A DNA stretch of 34,709 nucleotides, taken from contig JAGAAX010000053.1 of NCBI GenBank assembly GCA_017614995.1, positions 1 through 34,709 on the forward strand, in the 5' to 3' direction. The notes below the pieces were generated by a model. The model did not search any database, had not been told where the DNA came from, and saw only the letters and a program-made list of their open reading frames with translations. Within the stretch, counting starts at the first letter, position 1; each line of letters opens with the position of its first letter. Below, in pieces: positions 14,398 to 23,000 of this stretch. The position numbers and the translations under genes were made by a program. Source of the stretch: Spirochaetaceae bacterium. Its GTDB lineage: Bacteria > Spirochaetota > Spirochaetia > Treponematales > Treponemataceae.

Positions 14398-16641
14398 TTA
14401 TTTTCTGCCTAGCTGTGTATATGGAACAATGTCGTAACCGGCGGTCAGAATAGCGCAGATAAGCTCGTCAAGATAATCATAAAGATAGTCGTTTCTTGTA
14501 CCGTTGTGTATGCCTGTCTGAATCGAAATTGTTGCGCCGTCTTTAAGCTGGCTTACAATCCAAGAGGCAAGCTCACATGAGCTTTTGTAATGACCGGGCA
14601 TGTCATGTGCCATTTCAAGTGTAACCCAGTCAGCCGGAGCTATTCCCTGTCTTACAAATTCATAGCCGGCTCTCTGCCCTGCCGAATTGATTATTTCATT
14701 CGTAATATATTCAGGCGTATGCCACACAGGCGACATATCGGTTCCGGTTAAATTGAAAAATTCGTCCTCGTTGCGGGCAAGACCCTGCATGATAAAGTTT
14801 TCGTCAACAGCGTAGCCGCTTGAAGCCAAGTCCATTGTCGTAAAAAAGAGCGAACCGCACTGATGACCGGCAGCTACAATTTCCTGCACGCCAGTCGGAA
14901 AGCGCCGCATGAATTCGCCGTTTATAAAGAACGTGCCCTTAACTTTGTTGTGGGCAAGTGTTGCCAAAATCTGCGTCAAACCGTCCGCGCTGTCAGAAGC
15001 GTCAAATGCAAGAGCTACAACAGGCTTTTTCACAGAAAATGAACCCGGCGCGCCCGCCTTCGGTTCTTTCAGCAGAGGTCTTGTATAACTCTGACCTGAA
15101 ACCGAGCGCACATAAATAGCGTTCTCGTAATAGCCGTTTTTGCTGTCATCGATAAACACGCGCACATTTTCGTTCTGCAAAGAAGGTTTCCGCTCAATCT
15201 GCTCGTTTGCTATGCGCCACAAGCCTGTAGACTGGTTGAAGCTCAAAACCCTGCCACCAGCTTCAGCAAGCACATTCTGTCCGTTTGCGCTGAAACCGAA
15301 TTTGCGCGCGCTTGAAAGAAAAAGCACATGCTGAACTTTTGTGTTTATGTTCCAGCTTCTTATAGTCTCGTCACCGCCGACGAACAGTGCCTCGTTATTA
15401 GCCCAAAGATACTGATAGACTTTTTCTTCTTTATAAGCTTCAAGCGGTGTCCAAGTCTTTGCGTCATAAACATAAAGCGAACCGCCCGAACAGAATGAGA
15501 ATTTCTTGCCGTCAGGTGAAAGCGCCGGTTTTGAAGAATCAAGCGGAATCAGCAGAGATGAAATATCGTAGCCTACTCTGCCGGATTTTGTGCGTCCTTT
15601 CAGCATACCAAAAGCCAGTGTCGCAAGTTTTCCGCGGTAAAGCTGCTCAACCCAAATTACAGGCAGGTTTTCTGCTGTCCAAAAGACATCTACAGAAACA
15701 GCCTGAGCAGGCAGACTTACATAAGGCGCAACAAAAGCTGTCTTGCCGCCGATTGCGCTTTTCAAATCGTACATCCACAAATTTGCGTTGTTCTGCACGT
15801 AAAGCACAGTTGAGCCTGTATTATTAAGCCAGAATTTATCGCGCTGCGGGTCAAATTCAGCAGGCAGATAGCCTATGCGCTTGCCAGCACCTACAACAGA
15901 CGAATAAAGCGAGCGCGTATAAAGCTCATTTTTCGGAATACTGAACAAATCGCGGCCGCTTGCAAAAACGAGCGAGCCGTTCAAGCTCCAGTACACGCTG
16001 TTTATAGTGCCTGTTCCGAGAGTCCTGTATTTTTCGTCGATTTGTGTTTTCTGAAAGAACATCGAAGGCTCTGCAAAGAAGACTTTGTCATCTTTCTGAT
16101 AAACAAAAAAAGAACTGTCCTTTGCCCATTTTGCAGGAACAGTCTGTGTGTCATAAGGCAGATTTTCTAAAAGAATTGCCTGAATAGCATTCTGCTCGTC
16201 AACAAGAAGAAGCTCTGCTCTGGCAACGTCAGTTTTTCTAAGGTACAAACTCCAGTTTCCGTCAGGGCTTGCAAGGTGAATGTCCGGCGGATTGTAGACA
16301 AGCGGCTCACCTTTGTCAAAAATCGGGGTAACAGAAGACCAGACAAGCGCATGATTTTGTGCTGAAAAACGCGCCGTACCGAACCAGTTTCTGATTTGAA
16401 GAGTTGCGCCGTTCTCAAGCAGTTCCATTCTTTCTGGAAAGCATGAAAGAATCTGAACGCGGCTGCCGTCTGTTGAAGATTGAAAAAGTGCCTCGTAATG
16501 CGGATTCCATGGATTGTCGGCAGAAACCGTAAAAAGCAATGTATTCTGGCTGTTTAAATCCACTGACGAAAAATGAACTGCTCCAAAAATCATAGACGGA
16601 AGCAGAACACAAATTAACAGCGAACCAAATATTTTTTTCAT
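14398..16641 (-). CDS. Secreted beta-propeller protein with degenerate polysaccharide-deacetylase domain
   Basis: I start this 747-aa protein at the ATG at 16641, which has GGAG 5 nt upstream and opens a clear signal peptide (MKKIFGSLLICVLLPSMIFG). Residues ~25-500 consist of repeated beta-rich units typical of WD40/TolB-like propellers (SPDGNWSLYLR, SPDGKKFSFCSGGSLYVYD, SANGQNVLAEAGG). Residues ~535-747 align by eye with the NodB fold: VVALAFDAS, KGTFFINGEF, EIVAAGHQCG. Key residues differ, however. The second Asp of TFDD is Ala548. The H-S/T-x-x-H zinc motif is replaced by SLFFT (597-601), and the RxP motif reads WHTPEY. It is therefore probably not an active metal-dependent deacetylase and may bind glycan instead. 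It sits between zinc-ribbon and patatin genes in the envelope operon. Confidence 0.72.
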   Translation of the reverse strand: MKKIFGSLLICVLLPSMIFGAVHFSSVDLNSQNTLLFTVSADNPWNPHYEALFQSSTDGSRVQILSCFPERMELLENGATLQIRNWFGTARFSAQNHALVWSSVTPIFDKGEPLVYNPPDIHLASPDGNWSLYLRKTDVARAELLLVDEQNAIQAILLENLPYDTQTVPAKWAKDSSFFVYQKDDKVFFAEPSMFFQKTQIDEKYRTLGTGTINSVYWSLNGSLVFASGRDLFSIPKNELYTRSLYSSVVGAGKRIGYLPAEFDPQRDKFWLNNTGSTVLYVQNNANLWMYDLKSAIGGKTAFVAPYVSLPAQAVSVDVFWTAENLPVIWVEQLYRGKLATLAFGMLKGRTKSGRVGYDISSLLIPLDSSKPALSPDGKKFSFCSGGSLYVYDAKTWTPLEAYKEEKVYQYLWANNEALFVGGDETIRSWNINTKVQHVLFLSSARKFGFSANGQNVLAEAGGRVLSFNQSTGLWRIANEQIERKPSLQNENVRVFIDDSKNGYYENAIYVRSVSGQSYTRPLLKEPKAGAPGSFSVKKPVVALAFDASDSADGLTQILATLAHNKVKGTFFINGEFMRRFPTGVQEIVAAGHQCGSLFFTTMDLASSGYAVDENFIMQGLARNEDEFFNLTGTDMSPVWHTPEYITNEIINSAGQRAGYEFVRQGIAPADWVTLEMAHDMPGHYKSSCELASWIVSQLKDGATISIQTGIHNGTRNDYLYDYLDELICAILTAGYDIVPYTQLGRK

Positions 16642-16681
16642 AAAATCTCCGTAAAAGCATTTAAAAGTGGCACAGATGAAA

Positions 16682-16921
16682 CTACTGGCGGCACTCTTCA
16701 AGCATCTTTGACAAATCGTTTTCAAGTTGATTCAGCGAATACTCGATTTTGAAAATCCGCTGCTCGCGCACGTCATCTGCAATGCATTCAATATATTCGT
16801 ACAAAGGTTTTTCTTTTATTTCAGGCTTTGAAGCCATAACTTCTTTGCCGCACCAAGGACAGTAAACAAATGAATTTTCTATTGTTCTGCCGCAGCAGCA
16901 GCACACATTCTGTATTTTCAT
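16682..16921 (-). CDS. Small zinc-ribbon protein, 79 aa
   Basis: The N-terminus has two CxxC knuckles, within CCCCGRTIENSFVYCPWCG (residues 7-25), a typical zinc ribbon. After it comes a helical acidic tail with coiled-coil character (YEYIECIADDVREQRIFKIEYSLNQLENDL). It has no signal peptide. Its ATG overlaps the TAA of the M23 peptidase gene by one base (TAATG), so translation is coupled. Its function is unknown; a cytoplasmic adaptor or regulator for the operon is possible but unproven. Confidence 0.7.
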   Translation of the reverse strand: MKIQNVCCCCGRTIENSFVYCPWCGKEVMASKPEIKEKPLYEYIECIADDVREQRIFKIEYSLNQLENDLSKMLEECRQ

Positions 16922-18198
16922 TACTTCAGTACCTCAAACGGATTAATAAGCTTGTTATTTTTATAAACAGTAAAGTGAAGATGCGGACCGGTTGAGTAGC
17001 CGGTATTTCCGACAAGACCAATTTTTGTTCCCTGCGTAACCTTCTGACCCTGCTTTGCACTTGCTGAATACAAATGCGCATACAGAGTCTGATAGCCGTC
17101 TGCATGGCTGATGATTATGTAATTTCCATAGACATTTGACCATGAAACAGTCTTTACAGTTCCGTCTGCTGAAGCGTAGATTGGAGTCTTCATCGGAACA
17201 GCCATATCAATGCCTGTGTGGAACGAGCTGACGCCTGTAAAAGGATCTGCACGTTTACCGTAATTTGAAGAAAGCCGCCAGTTTGCCTTGATCGGATACA
17301 TAAAAAGCTCGCCTAAAGCCTTTTTGAGGTCATTGGCAGACATTTTTGCGCCCGGTATGAAAATCTTCTGTCCTGATTTAAGCACAGAAGAAGTAAGGTC
17401 GTTCACATCAAGCAGCTTTTCTACACTGACATCATATTTGCGGCTTACGCTTTCAAGAGTGTCACCGTCTGCAACTGTGTAATTCATTCCGTCTATAGAA
17501 GGAATAACCAGACGCTGACCTGCCTGAAGCCTGCGTACATTCGAAATATTATTTACAGCAATCAATGTAGAAACATTTGTCAGTCCTGCATTCTTGCTGA
17601 TAGAAGTTATGTTGTCATTCGGTTTTACGATATATGTTGAAAATGTTACCGGCTCTGTATAAACCATTGTCTCGCTTGGAATGGCTGAAAGAATGTTTCC
17701 GCCGGCGTCAACAGACTCTGCTGCTGGCGGTGTAAAAATAAAATTCAGCATTGCTTCATCAACAAGGCTGGCATCTTTTTCAGACAATGAATTCATTGAA
17801 ACCGGTTCAAACATATAATTGTCAATCATATCAAGAACAGGTGCGCTAAAATATACAGAAGCTCCTATAACAACAAGAGCAAGCATTGCGAAAAAAATAA
17901 GTTTTGCATTTGCACCTACAGCGACAACGGCTTCAACAATAATTTTTGACAATGGTTTTGTAGAAACACGTCCCGGAACAGGAACTGCAAATGTATCTGA
18001 AAACACATTTGTGTTTCCTGCATAGAGAGGAGAATTATAAATAGGAGCACTAAATGCTGTTGTGTAATTTGTATAAGAAGAATCTGATTTTGCCTGAACA
18101 GAATGATTCTTTGCAGGTCTTTTATTTTTAAATGATGGAGACATCTGCAATCTTTGAGTTATATCATTCTGCGGTTTGTAAAAAGAGAAAATTTCCAT
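16921..18198 (-). CDS. LysM and M23 peptidase, membrane-anchored
   Basis: This 425-aa protein has a ~97-residue cytoplasmic N-terminus, one membrane segment (~98-118), a linker, two LysM glycan-binding repeats (~188-233 and 239-282), and a C-terminal M23 (LytM/peptidase M23B) domain from ~300. The zinc and catalytic residues are all present: H327 and D331 in FHTGID, H375 in YAHL, and H406/H408 in GPHLHF. It should therefore be an active peptidoglycan endopeptidase, or an amidase regulator, facing the periplasm. It heads the minus-strand operon. The start used is the ATG at 18198; it lacks a ribosome site and M19 (18144) is an alternative. Only 47 bp separate it from divergent lepB. Confidence 0.9.
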   Translation of the reverse strand: MEIFSFYKPQNDITQRLQMSPSFKNKRPAKNHSVQAKSDSSYTNYTTAFSAPIYNSPLYAGNTNVFSDTFAVPVPGRVSTKPLSKIIVEAVVAVGANAKLIFFAMLALVVIGASVYFSAPVLDMIDNYMFEPVSMNSLSEKDASLVDEAMLNFIFTPPAAESVDAGGNILSAIPSETMVYTEPVTFSTYIVKPNDNITSISKNAGLTNVSTLIAVNNISNVRRLQAGQRLVIPSIDGMNYTVADGDTLESVSRKYDVSVEKLLDVNDLTSSVLKSGQKIFIPGAKMSANDLKKALGELFMYPIKANWRLSSNYGKRADPFTGVSSFHTGIDMAVPMKTPIYASADGTVKTVSWSNVYGNYIIISHADGYQTLYAHLYSASAKQGQKVTQGTKIGLVGNTGYSTGPHLHFTVYKNNKLINPFEVLK

Positions 18199-18208
18199 AT
18201 CAAATATA

Positions 18209-18237
18209 TCGACATAGAAAGTTTCAATTATTAGAAT
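18209..18237 (+). promoter_or_regulatory. Promoter of lepB giving a near-leaderless mRNA
   Basis: TCGACA (18209-18214), a 17-bp spacer and TAGAAT (18232-18237) match the sigma70 consensus at 5/6 and 5/6. Only 8 nt (18238-18245) separate the -10 box from the lepB ATG at 18246. The expected start of transcription falls at or within 2-3 nt of the start codon. No ribosome-binding site is present. Confidence 0.6.
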
Positions 18238-18245
18238 GTTCGTGT

Positions 18246-18737
18246 ATGAATCTTAAATTTCGTTTTATTCTTTTAGGCATTTGTATAGGTGTTTTCCTTA
18301 AACTTTTTATATTTGATATTCTTAAAGTTGAAGGCCTTTCTATGACCCCGACATTAAAACCGGGAAGCCATTTAATAGAAAACAAACTTGCTTATGGAAT
18401 TATAAACCCCTTAGGTTCATCTTTTTTAGTACAATGGTCAAAGCCAAAAACCGATGATATTGTTCTATACTATTATAATAATCATATTGTAGTAAAACGC
18501 TGCGTAGCTTTAGAAAACGAACCGCTGGAAATTATTGCAGATTCGGAGTATATTTTAAAGGTGAATCAAAAAAATATTCCTTTAACAGAACAACAGTACC
18601 TCAATTTGAAAGGCATTAACAAAGTACCTGAAGGAAGAATACTTGCAGTCGGTGATAATTATTCAGAATCTATTGATTCACGAGATTACGGTTTTGTATC
18701 AACTGCAAATGTTCTGGGAAAAGCACTATGGAAATGA
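18246..18737 (+). CDS. lepB: Signal peptidase I
   Basis: This 163-aa S26-family peptidase removes signal peptides from exported proteins at the outer face of the cytoplasmic membrane. One N-terminal membrane segment (~5-25) is followed by catalytic S32 in LSMTPTLKPG, catalytic K84 in IVVKRCVA, and the conserved AVGDNYSESIDSRDYG box near the C-terminus. It is shorter than E. coli LepB (324 aa) and similar to Gram-positive forms. The frame extends upstream to 18132, but that would overlap the divergent M23 gene. The ATG at 18246 directly precedes the membrane segment and fits the promoter. The gene overlaps the PBP gene by 10 bp. Confidence 0.93.
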   Translation: MNLKFRFILLGICIGVFLKLFIFDILKVEGLSMTPTLKPGSHLIENKLAYGIINPLGSSFLVQWSKPKTDDIVLYYYNNHIVVKRCVALENEPLEIIADSEYILKVNQKNIPLTEQQYLNLKGINKVPEGRILAVGDNYSESIDSRDYGFVSTANVLGKALWK

Positions 18738-20605
18738 ATAATTTCTATTCGCGCGGCAGGCTTATCTTTTTTGCAGTTATAACAGGGCTGCTCATTTTCG
18801 GCATCTTGTTTTCTTATGCAAATTTAATGTTCAAGCCGGAAGCTCAGGTTTTGCCTAAAACAATGATCCGCGAGCGCGGCTCTATTCTCGACAGAAATGG
18901 AAAAGTTCTTGCAATTCAGACTACCGTATATAATCTGTCTGTAACACCGTCAGCTATAAAAAAGGAAAACATACCTGTGCTTGCCGCCGCTTTAGGTCCT
19001 ATAATCGGCATTGAGCCGGCACAGATTGAACAGCAGATAAAAGAAGCGCCAAGCGATTTTCTTTATCTGAAAAAGCGCATAAACCAGAGCGAGCACGATG
19101 ATATTCAGGCTGTAGTAGCCGCAAACAATCTGCGCGGCTTACGACTTGAAAAAGCCATTGCACGCTCTTATCCGGAAAATTCTCTGGCGGCACAGCTTAT
19201 AGGCTTTATGGGCAATGACGGCAAAGGTCTTGCCGGAATTGAATATTCTTTTCAGAATGAACTTGCACCGCCAGACGACCCGACAAAGATAAACACCTAC
19301 GGCAACAGCATAATGCTCACAATTGATGCAGGACTTCAGTATAAACTTGAGCAGCTTGCAAAAGAGTCTATGGAAAGAACACAGGCTGAAAGCATGATGC
19401 TTATTGCAGCAGAAGCCAAGACTGGCGAGATTCTTTCTTATATAAGCTACCCTGCCCCAAATTTGAATACTTACGGCTCGGCAACAGCAGAAGAAAAAAA
19501 GGACAGGCCTGCAAAATTCATGTATGAACCGGGTTCAGTTTTCAAAATCTTCTCGGTTGCTTCATTTATAGATGCAGGCGTTATAAGCGAAAACGACGTT
19601 TTTGTATGCGACGGTGTTTTTGAAGTTAAGACAACAAACGGTGAGCTTGTCCGCATAAAGTGTCTTGACCACCACGGACCGCTCACAGCAAGACAGGCGC
19701 TGCAATATTCGTGCAACGACGCAATTGCACAGATGAGCCAGAAAATAAAGTCAGAGTTTTTCCTTCAGCAGATTCACAATTTTGGTTTCGGCTCAAAAAC
19801 AGGCATTGAGCTTCCAAGTGAAGAAAAGGGCCTTGTAAAAGACACAACTGACAGCAGCTGGTCAGGCCGTTCAAAGCCTACAATTGCAATGGGTCAGGAA
19901 ATAAGCGTAACTGCGCTTCAGATGGTGCAGGCGGCTTCGGCAATTGCAAACGGCGGAAAACCGGTTCAGCTTTCTGTAGTTTCAAAAATTCTTAATAAAG
20001 ATGATAAAGTCATTTATCAGCATGTTCCGGAATTCAAAAAGCAGGTCATCAAAAAATCTACAGCAGACTACGTTCTTAGCTGCATGGAAACTACCGCAAG
20101 AATCGGTACAGGTGCAAAGGCAAACGTCGGCGACATTGCTATCGGTGTAAAAACAGGTACAGCCCAAATGGCAGACACAGAGAACGGCGGCTACAGCGAC
20201 AAAGACTTTCTTTCAAGCTGTATGGCAATTTTTCCGATTGAGAATCCTGAAATTATTCTGTACATAGTCATTACAAAAGCCAAGGGTGAAACCTACGGCG
20301 GACGAATTGTTGCGCCGGTAATTCAAGACGCGGCAAATACTATTATTGACTATCTTGGAATGCAGCGTGACAGAGCTATCAGTGTAACTCATTCCGGCAA
20401 AATAACAATTCCGCAGACTAAGCCTATAGTTATTAAAAGCTATGTACCTGACTTTACAGGTTACCCGAAGCGTATGCTGACACCTTTGTTGAACCGTACA
20501 GACATCAAGTTTGTCATAAAAGGTGACGGCTGGGTTGTTTCGCAGAATCCAGAGCCGGGTTCACCTGTTACGGAGAATATGATAATTGAACTCACTCTTG
20601 AATAA
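18728..20605 (+). CDS. Class B penicillin-binding protein (FtsI/SpoVD-type transpeptidase)
   Basis: This 625-aa D,D-transpeptidase cross-links peptidoglycan. A membrane segment (~11-34) is followed by a PBP dimerisation domain (MIRERGSILDRNGKVLA, ~46-185) and the transpeptidase domain. Active-site motifs are S270xxK273 (EPGSVFKIF), S328CN330 (YSCNDAI) and K475TGTAQ. The last ~58 residues (VPDFTGYPKRMLTPLL...VVSQNPEPGSPV) form a single PASTA-like module, as in SpoVD/Pbp2x-type proteins. It is most like the division-specific FtsI group, but no FtsW or mra genes are nearby, so the exact role is uncertain. GGGAA lies 7 nt before the ATG at 18728, inside the end of lepB. The next gene overlaps its 3' end by 20 bp. 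Confidence 0.92.
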   Translation: MEMNNFYSRGRLIFFAVITGLLIFGILFSYANLMFKPEAQVLPKTMIRERGSILDRNGKVLAIQTTVYNLSVTPSAIKKENIPVLAAALGPIIGIEPAQIEQQIKEAPSDFLYLKKRINQSEHDDIQAVVAANNLRGLRLEKAIARSYPENSLAAQLIGFMGNDGKGLAGIEYSFQNELAPPDDPTKINTYGNSIMLTIDAGLQYKLEQLAKESMERTQAESMMLIAAEAKTGEILSYISYPAPNLNTYGSATAEEKKDRPAKFMYEPGSVFKIFSVASFIDAGVISENDVFVCDGVFEVKTTNGELVRIKCLDHHGPLTARQALQYSCNDAIAQMSQKIKSEFFLQQIHNFGFGSKTGIELPSEEKGLVKDTTDSSWSGRSKPTIAMGQEISVTALQMVQAASAIANGGKPVQLSVVSKILNKDDKVIYQHVPEFKKQVIKKSTADYVLSCMETTARIGTGAKANVGDIAIGVKTGTAQMADTENGGYSDKDFLSSCMAIFPIENPEIILYIVITKAKGETYGGRIVAPVIQDAANTIIDYLGMQRDRAISVTHSGKITIPQTKPIVIKSYVPDFTGYPKRMLTPLLNRTDIKFVIKGDGWVVSQNPEPGSPVTENMIIELTLE

Positions 20606-22376
20606 AAACCGGCTGCTTTTTGAGAAAAGATTTCCGCAGCTTGCAGAACAATACAGACCGCTTTTTGATTCGCCTGTTTTACCGCCTGACGTGGAAATTA
20701 TAACCGGCAGAAACGGTCAGGTTTCTGCAACATACAAGGGCTTAAGTCTTCATTCAGCATATAACCCGGAGAGAGAAGCGCAAAAGCTTATTTCGGAAGA
20801 AGAGGCTCGCAAGGCAGACGCCGGTGTTTTTTTGGGTTTTGGGCTTGGTTACGGTGCAGCTGCATTTGCAAAAGAATATGCGTCAAAAACGCTTGTTCTG
20901 ATTGAATGCAACCCCGAATGGTTTTTGCTGGCACTTTCAACAATTGACTTTTCCGCCGTTTTTGAGCATCAGAGTCTTGTTCTTCTGGTCGGCGCACCGC
21001 ACCAGACAATAATTTCGGTTTTAGAAAAGATAGGTCTGCAAAACTGCTGCTTTTTCAAAACAAAAAGCCACACAGCGCATAATGAGCAGTATTTTATAAA
21101 TCTTGAAAATTTAATTGAACGTAACCGGCAGAAAAAAGAAATAAACGACAGGACTTTGGAAAAATTCTCAACATTGTGGCTTAAAAATATGTGCCGCAAC
21201 ATTAAAGCCGCAGAAGAACTTGACGGCGTTGCCCGTTACTTTGGTGCGTTCAGCGGCATGAATGCATGTGTTGTTGCAGCAGGGCCGAGCCTTGATGACG
21301 TTCTGCCTTATATAAAAGAAATCCAGAAGCGGACGCTTCTTGTCTGTGTAGATACAGCCCTGCGCGCCTGCCTTAATGCCGGTGTCGAGCCGGACTTTAT
21401 CATAATTGTAGACCCGCAATACTGGAACATACGCCACCTTGACGGGCTTTCTGCACAAAAAAGCAGAATCATCACAGAGCTTGCGGTTTATCCGCCTGTT
21501 TTCCGTTTTTCATGCAAAGAAAAGCTTTTGTGTTCGTCAATCTACCCTCTCGGAAAATACATCGAAAAGCAGGTTAAGCCGCGCGGCGAGCTTGGCGCGG
21601 GCGGTTCAGTTGTAACAACTGCATGGGATTTTGCGCGCCAGTGCGGATGCAGGCGCATTTTTATGGCTGGTCTTGATTTGGGCTTTCCTGAGCGCAAAAC
21701 GCACTTTAAGGGCAGCACATTCGAGGAACGGTCTCACAGGCTTTCGGCAAGACTGCATCCGGCAGAAACAGACAGCTTTAACGCGCTCTACGGTGCATAT
21801 CCTTATGAAGTAAGCAATTATGAGGGCGGAAAAGTCTTAACAGACAAGCGCATGGCACTTTATGCGTGGTGGTTTGAAAGCAAGTGTCTCGAATTTGCCG
21901 ACGTAAAGACGTTTACGCTCTGCCCAAAGGGCGTGGGCATTCCGGGTATTACGCCTGTTTCAATTGAAGAAGTCTTAAAGATTAAAGATATTTCCGCTGA
22001 AAAAGCCGCAGTCTTAGACAAGCCAAGCGGAACAGATTTTGCGGCGCAGAAGCTTGCGTTTGCATCTGCCCTGCAAAAAGCAAAAGACGAGCTTTACGAA
22101 ATGCTCAAATCTGCAAAAAAAGCACAGCGCATCTGCAAAGACGCGCTTGAAAACCCCGGCACAAACACTTTAAGCATAAACAAAAAGCTTTCAGAAATTG
22201 ATTCCGGGCTTATACACAACGAGGCGGCAGAGCTTGCTTCGCTTGTATTTCCGGGCGAAAAGCAGCTTGAGGTTCTGACGGCAAAAGCCCAGAACCCGTT
22301 TGAAAAGTCTCTGATTGTGTACCAGGAAATCGAAAAAGCAGTTACGCTTCACTTAGACTATCTGAAAAACGCCTAA
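20586..22376 (+). CDS. DUF115 / MptE-like 'motility-associated' glycosyltransferase family protein
   Basis: This ~596-aa protein contains the DUF115 core. VVAAGPSLDDVLPYIKE (~228-244) resembles the nucleotide-sugar-binding GPSL segment. It is followed by LLVCVDTALRACLNAGVEPDFIIIVDP and GGSVVTTAWDFARQCGCRRIFMAGLDLGF. The family includes Maf flagellin glycosyltransferases, which transfer nonulosonic acids, and archaeal MptE-like enzymes. In treponemes several copies are common and mostly uncharacterised. The start is probably TTG at 20586, with GGAG 9 nt upstream; TTG at 20598 is an alternative. The C-terminal ~120 residues are helical. Translational overlap with the PBP gene suggests a joint role in envelope or flagellar sheath biogenesis. 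The stop overlaps that of the convergent gene. Confidence 0.82.
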   Translation: MNSLLNKNRLLFEKRFPQLAEQYRPLFDSPVLPPDVEIITGRNGQVSATYKGLSLHSAYNPEREAQKLISEEEARKADAGVFLGFGLGYGAAAFAKEYASKTLVLIECNPEWFLLALSTIDFSAVFEHQSLVLLVGAPHQTIISVLEKIGLQNCCFFKTKSHTAHNEQYFINLENLIERNRQKKEINDRTLEKFSTLWLKNMCRNIKAAEELDGVARYFGAFSGMNACVVAAGPSLDDVLPYIKEIQKRTLLVCVDTALRACLNAGVEPDFIIIVDPQYWNIRHLDGLSAQKSRIITELAVYPPVFRFSCKEKLLCSSIYPLGKYIEKQVKPRGELGAGGSVVTTAWDFARQCGCRRIFMAGLDLGFPERKTHFKGSTFEERSHRLSARLHPAETDSFNALYGAYPYEVSNYEGGKVLTDKRMALYAWWFESKCLEFADVKTFTLCPKGVGIPGITPVSIEEVLKIKDISAEKAAVLDKPSGTDFAAQKLAFASALQKAKDELYEMLKSAKKAQRICKDALENPGTNTLSINKKLSEIDSGLIHNEAAELASLVFPGEKQLEVLTAKAQNPFEKSLIVYQEIEKAVTLHLDYLKNA

Positions 22377-22915
22377 TATCCGTCTGCACCAAAAATGTCA
22401 ACTTCCAGCTCACCGCAGTAGAGCCATTTATATTTGTAATGCTTTCTTGTTCCTGCAATCATATACTCAAATTCTTTTTCGGGGTCAATCTGAATTTTTA
22501 AGCCGCTTAAAGCCTTAACAACATTAGGCACAGTAATTCCATTTTGCGAGACGGAAAATTCCACGTCCTCATTCAAATAATTTGCAATTAATATGGAGTT
22601 GAAACCAGAAACACCGTTTCTGCCGGATTTCATTATCGCAGAAATGTCTCCGCCTTTGCCCATAAAAGGCTCAAGAAGCGCATTTTCTCCGCCGGTGATT
22701 CTGCTGTTTTCAGTTGATTTTTGTTCCAGTTTAGAGAGAAACGCAACAGAAGATATTGCGTCTATTACAGTTTCAAATAAGTCGCCCTGCGTCTCAAATG
22801 AAATTGTCCGCAAAACCTCTTGCGGACAGTTCATGCATCTGCCATGACATAAATTCCTTTTATGAAAAAACGCGCACAGTGCAATATTTCTAAGGAATTG
22901 CTCATTGGTCTTCAT
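22373..22915 (-). CDS. Hypothetical protein with N-terminal four-cysteine cluster
   Basis: I do not recognise this 180-aa protein. Its N-terminus carries C14, C23, C27 and C30 (NLCHGRCMNC), a spacing that could bind zinc or an iron-sulfur cluster. The rest looks globular, with a basic C-terminal patch (GTRKHYKYKWLYCGE). There is no signal peptide or membrane segment. A strong GGGAGG site and an extended -10 promoter precede the ATG, so it is probably expressed on its own. Its TAG stop overlaps the TAA of the convergent DUF115 gene within the four bases at 22373-22376, with no terminator between them. Confidence 0.65.
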   Translation of the reverse strand: MKTNEQFLRNIALCAFFHKRNLCHGRCMNCPQEVLRTISFETQGDLFETVIDAISSVAFLSKLEQKSTENSRITGGENALLEPFMGKGGDISAIMKSGRNGVSGFNSILIANYLNEDVEFSVSQNGITVPNVVKALSGLKIQIDPEKEFEYMIAGTRKHYKYKWLYCGELEVDIFGADGY

Positions 22916-22936
22916 AACTCCCTCCCTTCTATAAAT

Positions 22937-22945
22937 ATAATACCA
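22937..22945 (-). promoter_or_regulatory. Extended -10 promoter of the four-cysteine protein gene
   Basis: On the minus strand TGG-TATTAT forms an extended -10 element 21 nt before the ATG, followed by the GGGAGG ribosome site. No good -35 box is seen in the surrounding A/T-rich tract, as is usual for extended -10 promoters. Confidence 0.45.
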
Positions 22946-23000
22946 AAAAATAAAAATGTAAAAAAAATTGAAAAAAATGCTAAAGCCCGAAATTACAACT

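Noticed and set aside
18132-18245. Longer N-terminus for signal peptidase I
   Set aside because: It would overlap the divergent M23 gene, add a basic non-conserved stretch before the membrane segment, and lie upstream of the promoter at 18209-18237.
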